Assembly (NCBI RefSeq): GCF_030464885.1
Contig: NZ_JALPRJ010000011.1
Coordinates: 62,001 to 126,000, forward strand
Length of the DNA: 64,000 nt
Direction: 5' to 3'
From: Caballeronia sp. SEWSISQ10-4 2
Lineage (GTDB): Bacteria; Pseudomonadota; Gammaproteobacteria; Burkholderiales; Burkholderiaceae
Under the pieces are notes generated by a model. It was not told the origin of the DNA. It did not search any database and worked only from the letters and a program-made list of their open reading frames with translations. The position numbers and the translations under genes were made by a program. This document shows, piece after piece, positions 24,125 to 31,854 of the stretch; within the stretch, counting starts at the first letter, position 1, and every line of letters begins with the position of its first letter.

Positions 24125-26001
24125 TGATGGCGACGCAAACCACCGAAGCGGTGCTGCAACTGGACGGCGTGACGCTGACCGCGAAGCTGGGCGGCGTGCC
24201 GGTCGCCGCGCTGCGGGATTTGACGTTATCGATAGGACGGGGGCGCGTGCTGGGTGTCGTCGGTGAATCGGGTGCGGGGAAAAGCATGCTGGCGCGGCTG
24301 ATCTCCGGCTTGTTGCCAAGCGGTTTCACGGTGACGAGCGGCAGTATGCACTTCGACGGACAGGACATGCTCGCCATGCCGCAAGCCAAACGCCGCGAGC
24401 TGCTGGGCCGAAAAATCGCGTTCATCGCGCAGGAACCGCTGACCGCGTTGAACCCGCTATGGACCATCGCCGATACTTTCAATGAACATCTCGCGCGCGT
24501 TGGCGTGCCCTCGGACGAACGCTGGGAAACCGCGCGAAAGGCGCTCGAAGCGGTGCAACTGCCGGTGCCCGCTGACATGCTCAAGCGCTATCCGCATCAG
24601 CTTTCGGGCGGGCAATGCCAGCGCGTGCTGATCGCGATGGCCTTCGCGAGCAACCCGGCACTGCTGATTGCCGATGAACCCACGACCGCGCTCGACGTCA
24701 TCACGCAAACGCGCGTGATGCGCATGCTCGCGGAGCAGCAGCGTGTACATTCGACCGCGGTGCTGCTGATCACGCACGATCTGCGGCTGGCGGCCCATGT
24801 TTGCGACGACGTCGCCGTGATGTATGCGGGCGATCTGGTGGAGTACGGCCCGGCCCGCGATGTCCTCGATGAACCGCGACATCCATACACCCGCGCGTTG
24901 AAATACGCGACGCCCGATCTCACCGGACCACGGCGCCGCTTGCCGGTACTCGGACAGCAAATGCCGGGCTTGTCCGCGCTGGCCGGCATCGCCGGGTGCC
25001 GTTTCGCGCCGCGTTGCCCCAGCGCAGGTTCCGCGTGCGCCGCTGTGTTGCATGACCGCGTGGCGCCGAACGGGCACCGGGTCGCGTGCAGCGAGGCGTG
25101 CGAGCATGCACCGCTGGTCGACAATTCGCAGGCGCCGCTGTTGCCGCCTACGCCTGTCACGGGCGCGCAACCGGTGGCGGAACTGCGCGAGGCAGCGCTG
25201 ACGTACACGAGCCGCAGCGGTGTGTTCGGCCAGCGCAAGACTTCGTTCGATGCCGTGAAGCCGTTGTCGCTGCAGATTTTCCCCGGCGAGTTCGTGGGGA
25301 TCGTGGGGGAAAGCGGTAGCGGCAAGACATCGGTGGCGCGGCTGTTGATGGGTATCGAACAGCCGACCGATGGCCGGGTGATGATCGGCGGCGAAGATTT
25401 GACGCGCGGCAGCGCGGAGCGCGTGCGGCGCGCCCGCGAGCAGGTTCAGATCATCTTTCAGGATCCGCAGTCGGCGCTGAACCCGCGCCGCTCGGTGGAG
25501 CGGCTCCTGACGCAGGCGCTGGAAGCGGCCGGCGTGGCGTCGCTCGATGCAAAGCAGCGGCTCGCCCGCGCGCAGTCGGTTCAACGCGACGTCGGTCTTC
25601 CCGCCGATACCCTCACGCGCTTTCCCACGCAGTTGTCGGGCGGCCAGAAGCAGCGCGTGAATATTGGCCGTGCGCTGTGTGCATCGCCGCAATTGATCGT
25701 CGCCGATGAAATCGTGTCGGGGCTCGATGTATCGGTCCAGGCGCAGATCCTGAATCTGCTGCTGGAATTGCGTCGCGAGCGGCAGATTGCGCTGCTGCTC
25801 ATCTCGCACGATTTGTCCGTGGTCCGCTACCTGTGCAGCCGCGTGCTCGTGATGCGTCGCGGCGAAGTGGTGGAGCAGGGGCTGACCGAGGAGGTATTCG
25901 CCGCGCCGCGCCATCCGTACACGCGCGCGCTGATCGACGCAGTGCCGAGCGATCATGCGGGAACACCATGGCCGCCCGCCGAACTGGAGGAAGCGGCATG
26001 A
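24121..26001 (+). CDS. Fused oligopeptide ABC ATPase (DppD-DppF in one chain)
   Basis: This protein of about 626 residues holds two complete ATPase halves. The first has Walker A GESGAGKS near residue 46, LSGGQCQRV and [10 protein letters not shown]. The second has Walker A GESGSGKT near 395, LSGGQKQRV and ADEIVSGLDV (Ile in place of the usual Pro). Each half ends with an HPYTRAL oligopeptide/dipeptide C-terminal motif; the first also has a Cys-containing FAPRCPSAG loop. Three ATG codons in a row start the gene; GGGAG at 24115-24119 best suits the third, at 24127. Such fusions occur in GsiA and YliA-type systems. Confidence 0.92.
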   Translation: MMMATQTTEAVLQLDGVTLTAKLGGVPVAALRDLTLSIGRGRVLGVVGESGAGKSMLARLISGLLPSGFTVTSGSMHFDGQDMLAMPQAKRRELLGRKIAFIAQEPLTALNPLWTIADTFNEHLARVGVPSDERWETARKALEAVQLPVPADMLKRYPHQLSGGQCQRVLIAMAFASNPALLIADEPTTALDVITQTRVMRMLAEQQRVHSTAVLLITHDLRLAAHVCDDVAVMYAGDLVEYGPARDVLDEPRHPYTRALKYATPDLTGPRRRLPVLGQQMPGLSALAGIAGCRFAPRCPSAGSACAAVLHDRVAPNGHRVACSEACEHAPLVDNSQAPLLPPTPVTGAQPVAELREAALTYTSRSGVFGQRKTSFDAVKPLSLQIFPGEFVGIVGESGSGKTSVARLLMGIEQPTDGRVMIGGEDLTRGSAERVRRAREQVQIIFQDPQSALNPRRSVERLLTQALEAAGVASLDAKQRLARAQSVQRDVGLPADTLTRFPTQLSGGQKQRVNIGRALCASPQLIVADEIVSGLDVSVQAQILNLLLELRRERQIALLLISHDLSVVRYLCSRVLVMRRGEVVEQGLTEEVFAAPRHPYTRALIDAVPSDHAGTPWPPAELEEAA

Positions 26002-26020
26002 GCACCGCGCTTTGAGAGCG

Positions 26021-26035
26021 CTGACCTGAAGTCAG
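26021..26035. promoter_or_regulatory. Degenerate operator-like palindrome before the GntR gene
   Basis: CTGACCTGAAGTCAG contains a 5-bp inverted repeat (CTGAC/GTCAG) and the variant CTGAAGTCAG, one base from CTGAATTCAG. It lies in the 112-bp gap between the fused ATPase and the GntR gene, so it may provide weaker autoregulation. The match is imperfect and the call is tentative. Confidence 0.35.
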
Positions 26036-26113
26036 CCAGTACAATAATTATTTGCACGGCACTGCCGCCTTCGCGGCGGCGTGCGACCGCAAGACAAGAC
26101 AATGGAGAACACC

Positions 26114-26806
26114 ATGGCAACCGCCGACCCGACGGTTATCAAGCAGCCGCGCCGGACTGCGCTGCGCCCGGCTACATTGATGGAGTCGGTGTATCAGGAA
26201 GTATTGGGCCGCCTTCAGCGCGGTCAGATCGGCCCCGATGACCGCGTGCTCGATTACGAGATCGCCGAGGAGTTCGAGTGCACGCGCATGCCGGTTCGTC
26301 AGGCGCTGCTGCGACTTGTGAACGAGGGGTATCTGGTCGGCACCACGCGCGGTTTCGTCACGCCGGTGCTGACCGGCGAAGATGTGCGCGAGATCTTCGA
26401 GGTGCGCCGCATGCTCGAGCCGGGCGCGGCAGCTGCGGCGGCAGCCGTGCTCACGGATGAACAACTCGCCGGCATGGGCGCGGCTTGTCGCAAATGCCGT
26501 CGCGCGTTCGAGCGCAAGGACATTGCGCTGATGACCGAGGCCAATGTCGAGTTTCGCGCGATCTGGCTCGAAGGCGTGTTGAACATGCGCCTGAAAGGCA
26601 CGATCCTGCGTTTCGCCGATCACACGCGCCAGGTGCGTCATGGAACCATGACGAAACCGGGCACGATGAAGCTGATTGCCGACGGCATGCAGGTGTTGCT
26701 GAAAGGCTTCTTGGATCGCGATCCCATGAAGGTACGCTCGGCGACCCAGGGTTTTATCGATGACGCCGAGCAGCAGTATTTTCTTAGCAGCGACGATGCG
26801 GTCTGA
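26114..26806 (+). CDS. GntR family regulator (FadR/FCD subgroup)
   Basis: This is a 230-residue protein. Residues about 20-85 are a GntR winged helix-turn-helix (VYQEVLGRLQRGQIGPDDRV...EIAEEFECTRMPVRQALLRLVNEGYL). Residues about 95-225 are an FCD ligand-binding domain. ATG 26114 has GGAG 6 bases upstream, better than GTG 26081 or ATG 26102. FCD regulators bind short palindromes and sense carboxylic acids. The CTGAATTCAG palindromes at five promoters of this island are the natural candidates for its sites, and the gene lies in one of the operons so marked. The pairing is inferred, not shown. Confidence 0.92.
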   Translation: MATADPTVIKQPRRTALRPATLMESVYQEVLGRLQRGQIGPDDRVLDYEIAEEFECTRMPVRQALLRLVNEGYLVGTTRGFVTPVLTGEDVREIFEVRRMLEPGAAAAAAAVLTDEQLAGMGAACRKCRRAFERKDIALMTEANVEFRAIWLEGVLNMRLKGTILRFADHTRQVRHGTMTKPGTMKLIADGMQVLLKGFLDRDPMKVRSATQGFIDDAEQQYFLSSDDAV

Positions 26807-26818
26807 CACGTCCACGCG

Positions 26819-27985
26819 ATGAACGACTTCACCGGAGTGTCGATCGTGGCCGCGGTCGAAGTGCCGTACACGCGTCACGCACCGGCCGGCACGAGCACGG
26901 CCGGTTTGCTCGCTCAGGCCCTGAAGGCCGCCCTGTTGCAGGCTGAACTGTCGGCGAATGAAGTCGACGGTCTCGGCGTAGCATCGTTCACCTTGCCGCC
27001 TGATCATGCTATCGACTTCGCGTGGCGTGCGGGCTTGAGCGTGAACTGGTGCATGGACGACTGTCACGGCGGCGCGAGCGGGATCAATCTGTTGCAGCAT
27101 GCCGCGCGCGCCATTCAGGCCGGCGACGCGAATGTGATCGTCCTGGTCAGCGGCGATCATTTCGAGGCGGCGGATTTCACGTCGCTCGTCGAGAACTACA
27201 ACGTCACTACGCGAACGCATCTTCGGCCGTTGAACACGGGCGGTCCGAACCCCTTGTTCGCCATGCTCACGCAACGCCAGATGCGCACCTCGCACTTGAC
27301 GCGCGAGGATTACGCGGCACTGTGCATTGCGCAACGCGAGTGGGCGTCTGTGAATCCGCTGGCGGTCTACCGCGAGCCGTTGACGCTCGATGCGTATCTT
27401 GCCGCGCCGCTCGTGGCCGAACCGTTATGTCGCTTCGATTGCGTGCCGGTGGTGTCGGGGGCGAATGCGATTGTGCTGACCTCATCGACGCATCGCTGTG
27501 CTGCGCGTTCAGCGGTTCGCATTCGCGCACTGCGCGCATCGTATAACGTCGATCATCAGCATGGCGACGGCCTGGTAACTGGCCTCGCAGGTATTCGCAA
27601 TGCACTCTGGCGTGACGCGAACCTCCAGCCCGGCGATATGAACCTCGTCTCGGTCTATGACGATTATCCGTCGATGATTCTCGCGCAGCTGAACGACCTC
27701 GGGTTCGCCGATGACCAGCCCGACTCGCATACGTTTATCCACGAGCGCATTGCTTCGCGCCGTTTGCCTGTGAACACGTCGGGCGGGCAATTGTCGGCGG
27801 GGCAAGCGGGCGCGGCGGCGGGCATGCATGGACTGGTCGAAGCGATCACCCAGTTGCGTCATCACGCAGGCGCGCGGCAGGTGGACGATGCGCGTTTCGC
27901 GGCGGTGAGCGGTTACGGCATGGTGCAGTATCGATACGGCATGTGTGCGAATGCCGTGGTGCTCGAACGGGGAGTCGTGCGATGA
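26819..27985 (+). CDS. Thiolase family protein (SCP-x/lipid-transfer type)
   Basis: This 388-residue protein has the thiolase fold of the SCP-x-like group: WCMDDCHGGASGINLLQHAARAI in the nucleophile region, GPNPLFAMLTQRQM, SVYDDYPSMI and the conserved end NTSGGQLSAGQAGAAAGMHGLVEA. Such proteins need a DUF35 zinc-ribbon partner, which is encoded next, with a 4-bp overlap. They act as acyl-CoA thiolases or as aldolase partners for side-chain cleavage of CoA esters, as known in steroid pathways. Here it may shorten the side chain of a CoA-activated aromatic acid made by the ligase at 28275, which is inference. Confidence 0.88.
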   Translation: MNDFTGVSIVAAVEVPYTRHAPAGTSTAGLLAQALKAALLQAELSANEVDGLGVASFTLPPDHAIDFAWRAGLSVNWCMDDCHGGASGINLLQHAARAIQAGDANVIVLVSGDHFEAADFTSLVENYNVTTRTHLRPLNTGGPNPLFAMLTQRQMRTSHLTREDYAALCIAQREWASVNPLAVYREPLTLDAYLAAPLVAEPLCRFDCVPVVSGANAIVLTSSTHRCAARSAVRIRALRASYNVDHQHGDGLVTGLAGIRNALWRDANLQPGDMNLVSVYDDYPSMILAQLNDLGFADDQPDSHTFIHERIASRRLPVNTSGGQLSAGQAGAAAGMHGLVEAITQLRHHAGARQVDDARFAAVSGYGMVQYRYGMCANAVVLERGVVR

Positions 27986-28278
27986 ACGTCTTTGCTTGCG
28001 TAGCGTGCGGTCATGTCGATTTTCCCCGGCGCTTGCTGTGTCCATCGTGTGGGCGCGATGAATTCCTCGAGGTGGATGCTCACAAGGGTAGCGTTGAAGA
28101 CGTCACGACGTTGCACCATCGGGCGGGGAAGACCGGAGGGGATATCGCTTACATTGCGACGGTGCTGACTCAGGCCGGGCCGCGCGTGATTGCGCGGCTT
28201 GAGCGCTTGTTCGCGCCCGGCACCGTCGTCTCGCTTCGTATCGAAAACGACGGCGCCATTGTGGGTTTCAGCGACTAA
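27982..28278 (+). CDS. Zinc-ribbon OB-fold (DUF35) partner of the thiolase
   Basis: This 98-residue protein has a rubredoxin-like zinc ribbon with Cys at 6, 9, 20 and 23 (CVAC and CPSC), then an OB-fold domain (GDIAYIATVLTQAGPRVIARLE). Such proteins bind acyl-CoA and pair with SCP-x-type thiolases. Its ATG overlaps the thiolase stop (ATGA), with GGGGAG 7 bases upstream. Its stop overlaps that of the convergent CoA ligase by 4 bp. Confidence 0.88.
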   Translation: MNVFACVACGHVDFPRRLLCPSCGRDEFLEVDAHKGSVEDVTTLHHRAGKTGGDIAYIATVLTQAGPRVIARLERLFAPGTVVSLRIENDGAIVGFSD

Positions 28279-29885
28279 CTCACTCGCTTCTTCAACGCCC
28301 GCAAGTCAAAACATTCCGGCGCGTTCAACGGGTCTGCGCCGAACGCGGCGAGCTGCGTCTTCTGCACCTTGTTCGTCGATGTCACCGGCAATGCGTCCAC
28401 GAACGCAACATAGCCCGGCGCCTTGTAATACGCGAGCCGTTCCAGACACCACGCTTGCAACGCGCGCGCGGTCGCTTCACTGCGCAGCGTTTCCGGCGAC
28501 ACGATCACGCAGGCCATCACTTCTTCATCGCGCAGAGAATCGGGCGCGGCGATCACTGCAGTCTGGCGCACATCGGGATGATCGAGCAGGCACGCTTCCA
28601 CCTCCAGCGCCGCAATATTTTCTCCCGATCGACGGATGATGTTTTTCTGCCTGTCGACGAAATGAAGACTGCCGTCGTCGCCGCGACGCACGATATCGCC
28701 GGTATGGAACCAGTCGTGTTGCCACGCGGCTTCGGTTGTGGACGTGTCCTTCAGATAGCCGCGGAAAAAGCCGACGCGCGGATTGGATCCTTCACGGCGC
28801 ACCAGCATGTGGCCCGGCACGCCATTGGCGACTTCGTTGTATTCAGCATCGACGAGTTTCACCTCCATGCCTGAACGCGGCCGGCCGAAACATCGCGAGC
28901 CAGCGTGGCGCGGTTCCTGGCTCGATGCAATCACCACGGCGCCGCCGGTCTCGGTCATGGCCCACCCTTCAATGAGCGGAAAGCCAAAGCGCTGCTCGAA
29001 CACCTGCTGTTGTTTCGGATCGACGTTCGCGCCGTAGCCGAAACGCACCGAATGCGTGACGGGATCATCGGTTTCCATGCCTAGCAAAATCGCGGGCATG
29101 ACGCCGAGGTAATGGACGATCGTCGCGCCGCTTTGCACCACGTCCGCCCACCAGCTGCGCGGATGAAACCGGTCGAGCTGGATCACGCAGCCGGCGGACA
29201 ACACCATGGCCATGGTGGAGCAGGCGAGCGCATTCATGTGGAATAGCGGCAGCGGCGTGATCAGACGTTCGACGCCCGGACGGACTTTGCACAATCCACC
29301 TTCCGTGATGTAAATCTCGCCAATGGATAAAAAATAGCGATTGTCGAGAATGCACCCTTTAGGCTTGCCCGTGGTCCCGGACGTGTAAAGAATGGCGCAT
29401 TCATCGTCGATGGACGGTGTAGTCACCACGTGACCATTGCTTTCAATCCTGGGCAGCGCAGAGGCGTTCGCATCGGCAACGGGGACTTTGCCATCGAGTG
29501 CAGCATGCAGAAGCGGCCGCGTCGTATCGATGCCAACTGCCAGCACGATCTCGCTGTGTTCGGCCACATACGCTATTTCATGCGCACGCGAGTCGGCGTT
29601 GAGCGGAACCACGCTGATACCGAGTGCATTGAGCGCGAAGAAATGAAAGAAAAAATCTGGCCGGTTATCGAGCAGCAGCGCCACGCGCATGCCCGCGCGA
29701 TAACCCGCATTGCGATAGCGCCCGACCTGTTCTTCGATCCGCGCCAGCGTTTCGCCATAGCGCAATGTAAGCGGCTCCGGCGTTGCGTAATGCTTGCGAG
29801 CGGATGCAGGAATATGCAGAAAATCATTGTCCGGATACTGCAGTGCGGTTTGCCTGAACGCGAGATAGGGCGAAGTCGATGTCAT
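28275..29885 (-). CDS. Acyl-CoA synthetase (AMP-forming, ANL superfamily)
   Basis: This is a protein of about 536 residues. The AMP-binding P-loop CAILYTSGTTGKPKG, the A5-like region EGWAMTETGG, the A7-like WFHTGDIVRRGDDGSL and the A8-like RQKNIIRRSGENIAALEVE are visible; the C-terminal lysine lies in TSTNKVQKTQL. It activates a carboxylic acid as its CoA thioester. ATG 29885 is preferred; a TTG at 29969 would add 28 residues that do not look conserved. Neither start has a good ribosome-binding site. It is driven leftward from the operator promoter at 30063-30091. With the thiolase, it suggests a CoA-dependent step in this island. Confidence 0.9.
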   Translation of the reverse strand: MTSTSPYLAFRQTALQYPDNDFLHIPASARKHYATPEPLTLRYGETLARIEEQVGRYRNAGYRAGMRVALLLDNRPDFFFHFFALNALGISVVPLNADSRAHEIAYVAEHSEIVLAVGIDTTRPLLHAALDGKVPVADANASALPRIESNGHVVTTPSIDDECAILYTSGTTGKPKGCILDNRYFLSIGEIYITEGGLCKVRPGVERLITPLPLFHMNALACSTMAMVLSAGCVIQLDRFHPRSWWADVVQSGATIVHYLGVMPAILLGMETDDPVTHSVRFGYGANVDPKQQQVFEQRFGFPLIEGWAMTETGGAVVIASSQEPRHAGSRCFGRPRSGMEVKLVDAEYNEVANGVPGHMLVRREGSNPRVGFFRGYLKDTSTTEAAWQHDWFHTGDIVRRGDDGSLHFVDRQKNIIRRSGENIAALEVEACLLDHPDVRQTAVIAAPDSLRDEEVMACVIVSPETLRSEATARALQAWCLERLAYYKAPGYVAFVDALPVTSTNKVQKTQLAAFGADPLNAPECFDLRALKKRVS

Positions 29886-29981
29886 AAGGCGAGAGTGATG
29901 TAACGCATACGGACGAGCGCGTCCCCGAACCAGCCAATGAAGCTCGTTCAGAAAAAGCACCGTACTCAAATAGCGAGAGGG

Positions 29982-30026
29982 TCAGTCGAGATCGTTGCGC
30001 AAACCGGCTTCGCGCATCGACGGCAT
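29982..30026 (-). CDS. 14-residue upstream frame with strong ribosome-binding site (possible leader peptide)
   Basis: Between the operator promoter and the CoA ligase is a 15-codon frame with ATG 30026 and TGA 29982-29984. It has a perfect AAGGAG (30033-30038 on the plus strand) 6 bases upstream. It ends 12 bp before TTG 29969 of the ligase frame. It may be a leader peptide, a gene remnant, or a sign that the true ligase start lies elsewhere. No biased codon run is seen. Confidence 0.35.
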   Translation of the reverse strand: MPSMREAGLRNDLD

Positions 30027-30062
30027 GACTTGCTCCTTGGAGGTGACACGGGTTATTGAAGA

Positions 30063-30091
30063 ATACTGAATTCAGAAAAATAGTATGTCAA
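30063..30091 (-). promoter_or_regulatory. Leftward promoter with CTGAATTCAG operator (CoA ligase)
   Basis: On the minus strand TTGACA (30091-30086), a 17-bp spacer and CAGTAT (30068-30063) form a promoter. The operator ATACTGAATTCAGAAA (30063-30078) overlaps the spacer and -10. Its inner 10 bp are identical to the exact copies elsewhere in the island. Confidence 0.65.
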
Positions 30092-30460
30092 GGCTCACGT
30101 GCAATGCGTTGCGCTTGTGCGAAAACTGATCGTATTGGGGCACGCGCGCGTCAAATAAAAATCGCGACGATGCAGGGCCGTGCGCCGGCGTGCGTCGAGG
30201 CGTCAAAGCCGGTCGCGTTGGTTGGATCAGCGAGGGCGAGCGATTGCGACAAACGCGGCGAAAACGCAATAGAGGCTTAAGGGAAGGGCTTCTGCTGAAT
30301 CGGCGCTGCAATCACGCCGCCCCTGCGGCTAGCGAATGTCCCGTTCGCGATCTTCCGTTTCGTACGGATCGCCCCGCAAAGGGCGAACAAACCCGACCCA
30401 TCGGCTGAGCACCTCAGCCTTACACCGCACCTTCGCCCCAAAAACAATTTTGGCAAGTCC
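30092..30460. other. Intergenic stretch between two operator promoters
   Basis: About 370 bases separate the leftward ligase promoter from the rightward porin promoter. I see no gene or repeat that I can support. Short open frames here have no ribosome-binding site and look like chance. Confidence 0.4.
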
Positions 30461-30500
30461 TTGACGCCCGATTTTTACTGAAATAATCTGAATTCAGAAT
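30461..30500 (+). promoter_or_regulatory. Promoter with exact AATCTGAATTCAGAAT operator (porin operon)
   Basis: TTGACG at 30461-30466, a 17-bp spacer and TAATCT at 30484-30489 form a near-consensus promoter. The operator at 30485-30500 covers the -10. The layout is the same as at 19240 and 19805. The transcript would have a leader of about 140 bases before the porin GTG. Confidence 0.78.
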
Positions 30501-30636
30501 GTTGATGGAGACACAAAACATTCATACGTCACAGGAAACTGTCGCCCCGGCGATCCACACGGCGCGGTTAGTTCCCCCCGGAGTTACCTGCAGACGAAAT
30601 CACGTTCTCCACCTTCGATCTTTTAACGGAACCCAA

Positions 30637-31758
30637 GTGAAAACTCCTCTTATTGCTGCATCGCTCGTCGCGTTGTGCGCGAGTGGCTCCGTGTGCGCTC
30701 AAAGCAGTGTGACGCTGTACGGGATCATCGACGAAGGCCTGACCTTCTCGAACAATCAGCTTGGCAACAAGGCGTATCAGATGCAAAGCGGCATTTCGCA
30801 GGGCAGCCGCTGGGGGATGCAAGGTACGGAAGATCTGGGTGGAGGCTTGTCGGCGATCTTCCGGCTCGAAAATGGTTTCGACATCAATACGGGCAAGCTG
30901 GGGCAACAAGGCCGCGAATTTGGCCGCGCCGCTTACGTTGGTGTGTCAAGCAAGACCCTGGGAACGGTCACGCTCGGCCGTCAAAACGAGCTCATGGGCG
31001 ACTACGTGGGCTTGTACACCGCGAACGGCAACTGGGGCATCCTGTTCCCGCACCCGGGCGATCTCGACAACACCGGCATCGACTTCCGCATCAACAACGC
31101 CGTCCGATACACCTCGCCCATCATTTCGGGCATCCAGGCGTCCGCGTTGTACGGGTTCGGGAACGTAGCGGGCGCGACCAACCGCGACGCGGTCAAGTCA
31201 GTCGGCGTGAAATACGCGGGCGGTCCGATCGCACTGGCAGCGGCGTATACATCGATCGATCACCCCGCCGAAGCGGTGCCCGAAGGCGTGTGGACGGCGA
31301 CCAACGCGGTCGATGGCAACTATGGCCTTGCTGCATCGAAGTATCAGTCGTTTGGTATCAGCGGCCAGTACTCGTTCGGTAACGCAAAAATCAGCGCCGA
31401 CTACACGAACACGAAATTCCTCGGACTGGACCCCACCGTCGGCGCCAACATCAGCGGTCATGTGACGTTTAATATTTTCGAAATCGTGGCGAGCTACTTC
31501 GTGACACCGTCCGTGCAACTCGGCACCGGATACAGCTATACGGAAGGCGAAGTCTCGGCGACTTCGAAGAAGCCGAAATATCACAATGTCGATGCCATCG
31601 TTGACTACTACCTGTCCAAACGCACCGATACCTACTTGCAGGCCACTTACATGCACGCCGCCGGTGACGCTCAATATGCCGATCTCGCACCGGTTTTGCA
31701 GCGGTCGAGCACGCCCAATCAGATTGAAGTGCGATTGGGGCTGCGTCATCGTTTCTGA
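30637..31758 (+). CDS. Outer-membrane porin (gram-negative, OmpC/Opc type)
   Basis: This is a 373-residue protein. The signal peptide covers about residues 1-21 (KTPLIAASLVALCASGSVCAQ). The mature protein begins SSVTLYGIIDEGL, the usual start of Burkholderiales trimeric porins, and ends with VRLGLRHRF, with a terminal Phe. Beta-strand repeats (SRWGMQGTEDLGGGLSAIFRLENGF) fit a 16-strand barrel. The start is GTG 30637; an in-frame ATG at 30499 lies in the operator and precedes the signal peptide by 46 residues. Being under the operator promoter suggests a substrate-specific pore for the island's compound. Confidence 0.93.
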   Translation: MKTPLIAASLVALCASGSVCAQSSVTLYGIIDEGLTFSNNQLGNKAYQMQSGISQGSRWGMQGTEDLGGGLSAIFRLENGFDINTGKLGQQGREFGRAAYVGVSSKTLGTVTLGRQNELMGDYVGLYTANGNWGILFPHPGDLDNTGIDFRINNAVRYTSPIISGIQASALYGFGNVAGATNRDAVKSVGVKYAGGPIALAAAYTSIDHPAEAVPEGVWTATNAVDGNYGLAASKYQSFGISGQYSFGNAKISADYTNTKFLGLDPTVGANISGHVTFNIFEIVASYFVTPSVQLGTGYSYTEGEVSATSKKPKYHNVDAIVDYYLSKRTDTYLQATYMHAAGDAQYADLAPVLQRSSTPNQIEVRLGLRHRF

Positions 31759-31854
31759 GCGTTAATAATTCATCTTCACGCGTGCTACGAGCCAAGGTTG
31801 CGGCACGCTTTCGTGCATCTTCATCCGGCCAGATGCCGGGACACAGGAGTATCG

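Noticed and set aside
24457-25956. Long minus-strand frame opposite the fused ABC ATPase (499 residues)
   Set aside because: The plus strand carries clear Walker and signature motifs twice; the minus frame has only Arg/His-rich low-complexity sequence.
26048-27334. Minus-strand frame opposite the GntR and thiolase genes (428 residues)
   Set aside because: It spans two unrelated real genes and has no domain of its own.
30499-30636. Upstream ATG start for the porin
   Set aside because: It would place 46 residues before a normal signal peptide and lies in the operator; GTG 30637 begins the signal peptide.
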